Assembly (NCBI GenBank): GCA_022701475.1
Contig: JAKOOI010000567.1
Span: 1-6,477, forward strand
Length of the DNA: 6,477 bases
Direction: 5' to 3'
Source of the DNA: Weeksellaceae bacterium
GTDB taxonomy: Bacteria; Bacteroidota; Bacteroidia; Flavobacteriales; Weeksellaceae
The notes under the pieces were generated by a model, which ran no database searches, was not told the origin of the DNA, and saw only the letters and a list, made by a program, of their open reading frames with translations. Positions 1 to 5,053 of the stretch are shown one piece after another; within the stretch, counting starts at the first letter, position 1, and each line of letters begins with the position of its first letter. The translations under genes were made by a program, and so were the position numbers.

Positions 1-774
1 GAGCCAACGGTAGAACTTTTCGGAGGTATTGTTAAACGATTCAGGATGAGCGCACCCGATTATGAAATCGACTGGAATACCGTGAAAGAAATGGTTTCGG
101 ATAAAACCCGGATGATCATTATCAACAATCCCAATAACCCGGCTGGAAAAATCCTGAAAGAAAACGATCTCCTCGAACTCATCAGCATCGTAAAAGATAC
201 TTCCATCCTGATCCTGAGTGATGAGGTGTATGAAAATATTGTCTTTGACGGCAAACCGCACCTAAGTGTCTGCAAATATCCCGAACTGAGAGAAAGAAGC
301 CTGATGGTTGCCTCATTCGGAAAACTGTTTCATGTGACAGGCTGGAAAACAGGATATTGTGCCGCTCCCAAAAATCTGATGGATGAGTTCAGGAAAGTGC
401 ACCAGTTCAATGTATTTTCCGTGAATACCCCGATGCAGCTGGCATTGGCGGAATACATGAGAAATCCGGAACATTATCTGTACCTGAACCATTTCTTCCA
501 GGAAAAAAGGGATTTCCTGAGACAGGGACTGGCGGGTACTGCTTTTGAACTGCTGGATTGCGAAGGCACCTATTTCCAGGCGCTGAAATACGACAGGATT
601 TCAGACCTGAACGATTTTGATTTTGCGCAGGAACTTACCGCTACCCATAAAGTAGCCAGTATTCCCTTCTCGTCTTTCTATAAGGATAAAATGAATGAGC
701 ATGTGATCCGGCTGTGTTTTGCCAAAAAACAGGAAACACTGGAGCAGGCTATCGAAAATCTATCCAGAATATAA
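1..774 (+). CDS. PLP-dependent aminotransferase, methionine/kynurenine aminotransferase-like (5' partial)
   Basis: This is the C-terminal 257 residues of a fold-type-I aminotransferase, a cytosolic enzyme moving an amino group between an amino acid and a 2-oxo acid. The frame is open from base 1, so the ATG at 46 is internal: the residues before it (EPTVELFGGIVKRFR) continue the family alignment. Visible motifs, numbered from the first visible residue, are PNNPAG (44-49), SDEVY with the PLP-ring Asp74 and Tyr77, SFGK with the Schiff-base Lys108 (codon 322-324), the following HVTGWKTGY, and VIRL with the substrate-carboxylate Arg237. The HVTGWK and FSVNTPMQLAL stretches resemble E. coli YbdL and the kynurenine aminotransferase/glutamine transaminase K group, which favours methionine or aromatic substrates. 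About 120-130 N-terminal residues are missing compared with the usual length near 380. The gene converges on the SDR gene. The fold is certain; the substrate is inferred. Confidence 0.93.
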   Translation, partial: EPTVELFGGIVKRFRMSAPDYEIDWNTVKEMVSDKTRMIIINNPNNPAGKILKENDLLELISIVKDTSILILSDEVYENIVFDGKPHLSVCKYPELRERSLMVASFGKLFHVTGWKTGYCAAPKNLMDEFRKVHQFNVFSVNTPMQLALAEYMRNPEHYLYLNHFFQEKRDFLRQGLAGTAFELLDCEGTYFQALKYDRISDLNDFDFAQELTATHKVASIPFSSFYKDKMNEHVIRLCFAKKQETLEQAIENLSRI

Positions 775-779
775 AAATA

Positions 780-817
780 AAGTCCCGGCAACCTGTAAAA
801 CATTAGTCGCCGGGATT
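780..817. terminator. Bidirectional hairpin terminator between convergent genes
   Basis: TCCCGGC (783-789) pairs perfectly with GCCGGGA (809-815). Weaker G-T and A-T pairs extend the stem outward to about 780/818. The loop is long, 19 nt. On the minus strand the stem is followed by a T-rich run (CTTTATTTTTATA), and on the plus strand by only three T. It lies just after the aminotransferase stop and about 75 bp beyond the SDR stop, so it probably serves both and works better for the minus-strand transcript. Seen directly as a hairpin; the function is inferred. Confidence 0.6.
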
Positions 818-892
818 TCATGGTAACAGATTCAGCGAGCCAGCTGATTGTGAGGCATTAGTAAACCTTTCATATGACCTGCCTGTCAATGA

Positions 893-1657
893 TTATAAAA
901 ACATTCCGCCGGACGCTTCGATCCTCTGCCCATTGATCCAGCGGGCTTCTTCCGTACACAGGAAAGCCACAACTCCGCCGATATCATCCGGTACTCCGGC
1001 CCGGCCCAGTGCCGTTGCTCCTGCCACCATGGCATTCACCTGCTCATCATCCCGGGTTCTCCCGCCTCCGAAGTCGGTTTCAATTGCTCCCGGTGCCACT
1101 ACATTGGCCTTTATCTTTTTTGGGCCCAGCTCTTTTGCCAGGTAACGGGTAAGCATCTCTACACCCGCTTTGATGGAACCGTAAACCGATGATCCCGGTA
1201 ATGCAAAACGGGCCAGCCCGGAAGATACGTTGATAATCCCGCCACCTTCGTTGATGAACGGCAGCATTTTCTGGGTGAGGAAAAATACCCCTTTGAAATG
1301 GATATCCACCACATCATCCAGCTGCTCTTCAGTAACATCCGCAACCGGTGCGTAGAGGGCAGTCCCGGCATTGTTGATCAGGTAATCAATATTCCTGCTT
1401 CCGGTATTCTCCTCAAGATGGTCGCCCACTGTTTTTACGAAAGCATCAAAGCTTCTGACCTCTTTGGTATCCAGCTGATAAGCGGTGGCTTTTCTGCCGA
1501 GGGACTGGATTTCATGTACTGTGGCTTCCGCCTCTTCCCGGTTGCTCCGGTAAGTAAGGATCACATCAAGGCCCTTTTCCGCAATTTTCAGGGCTGCGTT
1601 TTTGCCCAGTCCGCGGCTTCCGCCGGTGATCACTGCAATTTTTGTTCTGGTTTCCAT
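893..1657 (-). CDS. Short-chain dehydrogenase/reductase (SDR), classical type
   Basis: A complete 254-residue NAD(P)-dependent oxidoreductase with a Rossmann fold; the family acts on alcohol/ketone pairs. The cofactor motif TGGSRGLG is at residues 11-18, Arg37 after the second beta strand (TYRSN) suggests NADP(H), NNAG is at 95-98, the catalytic Ser is in NVSSG (145 or 146), and the YxxxK pair is Tyr159/Lys163. PGAIETDF (189-196) is the usual loop after beta strand 6, and the C-terminus INGQRIEASGG is the typical family ending. Length is normal for the family. The ATG lies 10 residues before the glycine motif, and no alternative start is plausible. The leader is A/T-rich without a Shine-Dalgarno. 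An AraC regulator lies 87 bp upstream on the same strand, suggesting local control. The fold and catalytic class are clear; the substrate cannot be read from the sequence. Confidence 0.95.
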   Translation of the reverse strand: METRTKIAVITGGSRGLGKNAALKIAEKGLDVILTYRSNREEAEATVHEIQSLGRKATAYQLDTKEVRSFDAFVKTVGDHLEENTGSRNIDYLINNAGTALYAPVADVTEEQLDDVVDIHFKGVFFLTQKMLPFINEGGGIINVSSGLARFALPGSSVYGSIKAGVEMLTRYLAKELGPKKIKANVVAPGAIETDFGGGRTRDDEQVNAMVAGATALGRAGVPDDIGGVVAFLCTEEARWINGQRIEASGGMFL

Positions 1658-1694
1658 ATTTCAATTGATTTTAATGAGACAAAGGTCTGTATTT

Positions 1695-1723
1695 CCTGAA
1701 GCAAATGCTTTGCCTGAATCAAA
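1695..1723 (-). promoter_or_regulatory. Candidate operator: 11-bp direct repeats upstream of the SDR gene
   Basis: On the minus strand TTTGATTCAGG (1723-1713) and TTTGCTTCAGG (1705-1695) are direct repeats matching at 10 of 11 bases, offset by 18 bp. A weaker copy (TTTGAATCTTG, 8 of 11) lies upstream at 1744-1734. They sit 38-66 bp before the SDR start. Just downstream is GACCTTTG (1687-1680), one mismatch from the Bacteroidota -7 box TAnnTTTG, with no TTG at the normal -33 distance. Tandem direct sites near the -33 region are typical for AraC-family activators, so the adjacent regulator is the likely ligand. The repeats are seen; binding is inferred. Confidence 0.4.
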
Positions 1724-1744
1724 CTGAAATTTGCAAGATTCAAA

Positions 1745-2692
1745 TCAGGAGCGGAATTCCATCGGGGTAAGCGCCGTGTTCTTTTTAAAGAAATTGGAAA
1801 AATGGGCCACTTCTTCAAATCCCAGCGCATAAGCAATTTCCGATACATTCCAGCGGGTCTGCCTCAGCAGGATCTTGGCTTCCTGAACGATTCTCCCGGT
1901 AATAATTTCCGTCGTGGTCTTCCCTGTGCTTTCCTTTAGTTTCTTATTGAGATGGTTAACATGTACTGATAACCGGTCCGCATAGTCTTTGGCTGTTTTC
2001 ATCTGAAGCCTCTGTTCAGGCGATTCCACGGGAAACTGGCGTTCCAGCAGTTCAATGAACAGGGAAACTACCCGGAGCGAGGTGTCGCCTGAAGCAGAAA
2101 GCTCGGCGGCAGGCTGAAGTTTCTGTCCGTAATGAATGAGTTCCAGCACATAATTCCGGATCAGATCATACTTGTAGATATAATCGGATTCGATCTCCCT
2201 TCTGATCTTTTTAAACAGAGCCTCTACCTCATCAGCCAGCACGTCATCAATCTCAAAAAGCGGGATTGTTCCGGGGCGGAAGATCGGAAGGTCTTCCAAG
2301 ATGCCGCGGGCCCTGTCTTTACTGAAAAAATCTTCGGTAAAGACACAAAAGCTTCCCGACTGATCAGCATCTTCAGGAATCCAGTGATAAGGAACTTTCG
2401 GGGTGGCAAACAGCAGGGCATTGCTTTTGATCCGGATCATTTTATCCGCATACTCTGCCCGGTTCTTTCCGCGGATGAGGCTTATCTTATAATATTTCCG
2501 CCTGTTGTAAGGCATCTGGAAAGTAAGTTTTACCTGCTGTATGGTCCGGGCAATATCAAAAACATTAAAATGGCCTATCTCTTTCTGCAGGCCTTTCGGC
2601 AGGATGCTTTCTATATCAAGTCCCGATTTATCGGCCATTTCCTGATAGAAGTCTTCCAGGGAACTATGTGAAGTATGGGCAGTTTTTTCCAT
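1745..2692 (-). CDS. AraC/XylS-family transcriptional regulator
   Basis: A 315-residue cytosolic DNA-binding protein. The C-terminal AraC-type domain (about 232-315) has two helix-turn-helix units: the first around AKDYADRLSVHVNHLNKKLK (234-253), the second around NVSEIAYALGFEEVAHFSNF (282-301), followed by the family ending KKNTALTPMEFR. The roughly 200-residue N-terminal region resembles the cupin-like sensing domain of such regulators (for example SLIRGKNRAEYADK and NALLFATPKVPYHW), but no ligand can be named. Length is normal. The ATG at 2692 follows an A/T-rich leader without a Shine-Dalgarno; a second Met at residue 20 is a less likely start. It precedes the SDR gene by 87 bp with no terminator between, so the two may be cotranscribed, and it probably regulates that gene. 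The family assignment is certain; the target is inferred from position and the repeats in the gap. Confidence 0.94.
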   Translation of the reverse strand: MEKTAHTSHSSLEDFYQEMADKSGLDIESILPKGLQKEIGHFNVFDIARTIQQVKLTFQMPYNRRKYYKISLIRGKNRAEYADKMIRIKSNALLFATPKVPYHWIPEDADQSGSFCVFTEDFFSKDRARGILEDLPIFRPGTIPLFEIDDVLADEVEALFKKIRREIESDYIYKYDLIRNYVLELIHYGQKLQPAAELSASGDTSLRVVSLFIELLERQFPVESPEQRLQMKTAKDYADRLSVHVNHLNKKLKESTGKTTTEIITGRIVQEAKILLRQTRWNVSEIAYALGFEEVAHFSNFFKKNTALTPMEFRS

Positions 2693-2699
2693 GGTTCTG

Positions 2700-2719
2700 A
2701 TTTGTAAAATTCAAATGTA
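2700..2719 (-). promoter_or_regulatory. Candidate promoter (-7 box) and overlapping inverted repeat before the AraC gene
   Basis: TACATTTG on the minus strand (2719-2712) fits the Bacteroidota -7 consensus TAnnTTTG exactly and lies 19 bp before the AraC ATG. No TTG is found 17-23 bp further upstream, so the -33 element is missing or weak. The box overlaps an inverted repeat, ATTTG-N7-CAAAT (2700-2716), which could allow autoregulation. The box is short and could occur by chance. Confidence 0.4.
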
Positions 2720-2877
2720 AGAAAATATTTTTTCCCGGTTAATGATCAGTTGTACATCCGCATCACGGATGGATATGATGCAATGAGTGACGCAACCTTC
2801 AGCAGGAATTTTCCGAAAGCAAACATACAGGAGCCACAGCCGGAAAATCCGATCACAGGCGGTCCTTATCAAAATGC

Positions 2878-2912
2878 AAAAACGCTCCCAACATGATGCT
2901 GAAAGCGTTTTT
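2878..2912 (-). terminator. Rho-independent terminator of ychF
   Basis: AAAAACGCT (2878-2886) and AGCGTTTTT (2904-2912) form a perfect 9-bp stem around a 17-nt loop, about 35 bp beyond the ychF stop. On the minus strand the 3' arm ends in five T. On the plus strand the stem is followed by further T (to 2914), so it would also stop transcription in that direction. It separates ychF from the AraC/SDR pair. Confidence 0.75.
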
Positions 2913-2945
2913 TTATAGAACTAACTTTAATATTCTTATCTTATT

Positions 2946-4037
2946 TTACACATTGAATCTGAAATGCATGATATCACCATCTTTCACAATATATTCCTTC
3001 CCTTCCACAGAAAGCTTTCCGGCTTCCTTGATTTTTGCTTCCGAGCCGTAGGTCATGTAATCATCAAATTTGATAACTTCAGCACGGATGAATCCTTTTT
3101 CAAAATCGGTATGGATTACGCCTGCTGCCTGTGGTGCCGTCCATCCCTGTCCGATGGTCCATGCCCTTACTTCTTTTACTCCGGCAGTGAAATAGGTCTG
3201 AAGTTTCAGCAGATCGTATGCCTTTCTGATCAGACGGTTTACACCGGGTTCGGTAAGCCCCAGTTCTTCAAGGAATATTTCCCGCTCTTCAAAAGTTTCA
3301 AGCTCATTGATATCAGCTTCGATCTGTGCTGCAAGCACCACTACTTCCGCCCCTTCTTTTTTCGCCATTTCCTCGATCTTTCCGATCCATTGGTTTCCGT
3401 TTTTGATGGAATTCTCGTCTACATTGCAGACATAGAGCACAGGCTTGTTGGTAAGCAGCTGCACATCACCGATAATGGATTTCGTGGCATCATCCGCAGC
3501 AAACTCCCTTGCATTCTTGCCGTCTTCCAGGAATTTCTGCAGGCTTTGGAGCGTTTCATACACCAGGATATCTTCTTTCTTCCCTGATTTGATAAATTTT
3601 TTCGCTTTTTCCACTGCTTTTCCTACGGTTTCCAGATCCTTCAGCTGCAGTTCGATATCGATGATTTCCTTGTCCCTCATCGGATCCACGGAACCTTCTA
3701 CGTGAATAATGTTTCCATTGTCAAAACATCTGAGGACGTGAATGATCGCTTCACATTCGCGGATATTGGCTAGGAACTGGTTACCCAGGCCTTCCCCTTT
3801 GCTGGCCCCTTTTACAAGTCCGGCAATATCAACAATTTCCACTACCGCCGGCAAGACTCTCTCGGGCTTTACGATTTTCTCCAGCTCAAATAACCTGTGG
3901 TCAGGTACGGATACCGTTCCGAGATTAGGCTCAATGGTACAGAAAGGATAATTGGCCGACTGCGCTTTGGCATTGCTCAGGCAGTTAAAAAGAGTTGATT
4001 TACCTACATTCGGCAAGCCTACGATTCCACATTTCAT
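2946..4037 (-). CDS. ychF: Redox-regulated ATPase/GTPase YchF (OLA1 family)
   Basis: A complete 363-residue Obg-family P-loop NTPase, the bacterial counterpart of OLA1, a cytosolic protein that in E. coli associates with ribosomes and favours ATP over GTP. G1 GLPNVGKS is at 7-14, with Leu8 in the hydrophobic position typical of HAS-type NTPases. G3 DIAGLVKGAS is at 70-79, and the GEGLGNQFL stretch follows. The G4 position reads NVDE (205-208), the NxxE form that explains relaxed or ATP specificity, and AAQIE (236-240) corresponds to G5. A coiled-coil arm lies between about 125 and 185. The C-terminal TGS domain (about 280-362) includes FTAGVKEVRAWTI and the ending KDGDIMHFRFNV. The start is fixed by the conserved MKCGIVGLPNVGKST. 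It has its own terminator and a long leader, so it is probably monocistronic. Nothing is abnormal in the protein. Confidence 0.98.
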   Translation of the reverse strand: MKCGIVGLPNVGKSTLFNCLSNAKAQSANYPFCTIEPNLGTVSVPDHRLFELEKIVKPERVLPAVVEIVDIAGLVKGASKGEGLGNQFLANIRECEAIIHVLRCFDNGNIIHVEGSVDPMRDKEIIDIELQLKDLETVGKAVEKAKKFIKSGKKEDILVYETLQSLQKFLEDGKNAREFAADDATKSIIGDVQLLTNKPVLYVCNVDENSIKNGNQWIGKIEEMAKKEGAEVVVLAAQIEADINELETFEEREIFLEELGLTEPGVNRLIRKAYDLLKLQTYFTAGVKEVRAWTIGQGWTAPQAAGVIHTDFEKGFIRAEVIKFDDYMTYGSEAKIKEAGKLSVEGKEYIVKDGDIMHFRFNV

Positions 4038-4052
4038 AACGTCAGATTCAAA

Positions 4053-4080
4053 GTTTAATGTTTACTGTTCAATGTTTACG
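4053..4080. repeat. Two-copy 14-bp tandem repeat in the ychF leader
   Basis: GTTTAATGTTTACT (4053-4066) is followed directly by GTTCAATGTTTACG (4067-4080), identical at 12 of 14 positions. It lies 16-43 bp before the ychF start, between the candidate -7 box and the ATG, so it would be transcribed as part of the 5' leader. It may be an unstable short tandem repeat or a tandem binding site. Confidence 0.7.
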
Positions 4081-4108
4081 CTCAAGAAAACCCTGAACTT
4101 TCAGCGGG

Positions 4109-4116
4109 CAAAGATA
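4109..4116 (-). promoter_or_regulatory. Candidate -7 promoter box for ychF
   Basis: TATCTTTG on the minus strand exactly matches the Bacteroidota -7 consensus TAnnTTTG. It lies about 70 bp before the ychF ATG and just downstream of the ferritin terminator, a sensible place for an independent promoter. No TTG is found 17-23 bp upstream, so the -33 part is weak. The implied leader of about 65 nt contains the tandem repeat. Confidence 0.45.
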
Positions 4117-4141
4117 GTGATTTTAAAACGAGTTTCATAAT

Positions 4142-4171
4142 AAAAAAGACCTGCCGGCAAGCCGGCAGATC
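4142..4171 (-). terminator. Rho-independent terminator of the ferritin gene
   Basis: CTGCCGGC (4151-4158) and GCCGGCAG (4161-4168) form a GC-rich perfect inverted repeat separated by AA (in practice a CAAG tetraloop). On the minus strand it is followed by GTCTTTTTTATT. It lies about 40 bp beyond the ferritin stop and upstream of the ychF promoter candidate. This is the clearest terminator in the window and separates the two genes. Confidence 0.88.
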
Positions 4172-4207
4172 TGCAATAAATTTTCGTTCAGTGTTGTGTG
4201 TTGTTTA

Positions 4208-4759
4208 TTATGGATTCGGTCCTGTAGCATCCTGTGCCTGCTCCGCATCATCCGGCAGGCTCTCAAGGGTTTTATCAAGGGTAAACAGGGATTCGTCTGA
4301 GGCCCTGTCGCCACCCGCAATTTTCAGTTTGTCAATAAGGCTCATGGCAAAGGTTTCCTCTTCAATCTGTTCTTTCACGAACCACTGAAGGAAATTCCAT
4401 GAAGCCCAGTCCTTTTCTTCAAAAGCGATATCTACAAGTTTGTATATAGCAGTGGTATTGTTTACTTCGTGCTGGAAAACCAGGTCGAAGCAATGGGTAA
4501 GGCTGGTAGGTTCCTCTCCCGGAGCAGGCAGCTCGGTGATTTTTGGCTTACCGCCTCTGTTCAAAACATACTGCATGAATTTTACGGCATGGTCCCTTTC
4601 TTCCTGAGCATGACGGAACAGGAAATTCGATATCCCCGCATATCCCTTGTCAGCAGCCCAGATGCCATATGAAAAATAGGTTCTTGATTGCAGGTCTTCT
4701 GTATTCATCTGGTCGCTCAATGCCTTTTCAAGCTGAGGTGAAAGTCTATTGGTGTTCAT
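4208..4759 (-). CDS. ftnA: Ferritin (FtnA-type iron-storage protein)
   Basis: A complete 183-residue non-haem bacterial ferritin, which oxidises Fe(II) and stores it as a mineral inside a 24-subunit cytosolic shell. By comparison with E. coli FtnA the whole ferroxidase centre is present: Glu21 (QMNTED), Glu54 and His57 (RHAQEERDH), Glu98 (QHEV), Gln131 and Glu134 (EQIEEE). The NFLQWFVKEQ and IDKLKIAGG stretches are family hallmarks. The C-terminus extends about 15 residues beyond FtnA as an acidic, probably disordered tail (PDDAEQAQDATGPNP). No haem-binding Met typical of bacterioferritin is evident at the expected place. The ATG start gives the normal N-terminus, and the leader is A/T-rich without a Shine-Dalgarno. 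It is flanked by its own promoter candidate and a strong terminator, so it is probably monocistronic. No Fur-like box was recognised. Confidence 0.96.
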   Translation of the reverse strand: MNTNRLSPQLEKALSDQMNTEDLQSRTYFSYGIWAADKGYAGISNFLFRHAQEERDHAVKFMQYVLNRGGKPKITELPAPGEEPTSLTHCFDLVFQHEVNNTTAIYKLVDIAFEEKDWASWNFLQWFVKEQIEEETFAMSLIDKLKIAGGDRASDESLFTLDKTLESLPDDAEQAQDATGPNP

Positions 4760-4795
4760 ATTATTACTATCTTTTAATGATTTCCACTATCAGTA

Positions 4796-4824
4796 CAAAA
4801 ATGATTCCGGCCTACCTCATCCAA
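4796..4824 (-). promoter_or_regulatory. Candidate promoter of the ferritin gene
   Basis: On the minus strand TTG (4824-4822) is followed after 18 bp by CATTTTTG (4803-4796). This fits the flavobacterial pattern TTG-N17-23-TAnnTTTG with one mismatch in the -7 box. It would give a leader of about 30 nt before the ATG at 4759. It is the only candidate in the window with both elements at correct spacing. Confidence 0.45.
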
Positions 4825-4915
4825 CAGGTATCTGATTTTGATAAAAATACAAATAACTGATTTGCAACAATCTATGTTTTTAATTTATAGTTAGTCTAAA
4901 ATAAAACAATGTATA

Positions 4916-4976
4916 ACCGGGCTGTTTCGTCCGGTTACAGGTATGAGAAGAAACAACAGAACCGGACGGAACCGGT
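4916..4976. repeat. Interrupted inverted repeat between the ferritin and glycosidase genes
   Basis: TTTCGTCCGGTT (4925-4936) pairs with AACCGGACGGAA (4960-4971): eleven Watson-Crick pairs plus one T-G, around a 23-nt loop. An outer ACCGG/CCGGT pair (4916-4920 with 4972-4976) extends it past a 4-nt GCTG bulge on one side. It has no T-run, so it is not a standard terminator. It lies beyond the glycosidase terminator and upstream of the ferritin promoter candidate, in a 294-bp gap where I see no gene. The role is unknown. Confidence 0.6.
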
Positions 4977-5000
4977 AATCATGAATCCGGCTGAGTACAG

Positions 5001-5028
5001 AAAAAATCCTGCAGAATACCCTGCAGGA
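5001..5028 (-). terminator. Rho-independent terminator of the glycoside hydrolase gene
   Basis: TCCTGCAG (5007-5014) and CTGCAGGA (5021-5028) form a perfect 8-bp stem with a 6-nt loop. On the minus strand it is followed at once by six T (complement of 5006-5001). It starts about 25 bp beyond the glycosidase stop, in the classic position, and isolates that gene from the ferritin gene. Confidence 0.88.
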
Positions 5029-5053
5029 CAACTATCTTACTTTATGAGGATGA

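Noticed and set aside
46..48. ATG at 46 as the start of the aminotransferase
   Set aside because: The frame is open to base 1 and the 15 preceding residues continue the family's conserved sequence, so the gene starts outside the window.
1298..1699. 133-codon plus-strand ORF opposite the SDR gene
   Set aside because: It lies against the SDR coding region, has no recognisable motif and no leader signals.
2132..2671. 179-codon plus-strand ORF opposite the AraC gene
   Set aside because: It is antisense to a clear AraC-family gene and shows no recognisable domain; explained as a shadow frame.
2964..3587. 207-codon plus-strand ORF opposite ychF
   Set aside because: It is antisense to highly conserved ychF codons; composition (Phe/Cys/His-rich) is typical of a reverse-strand shadow.
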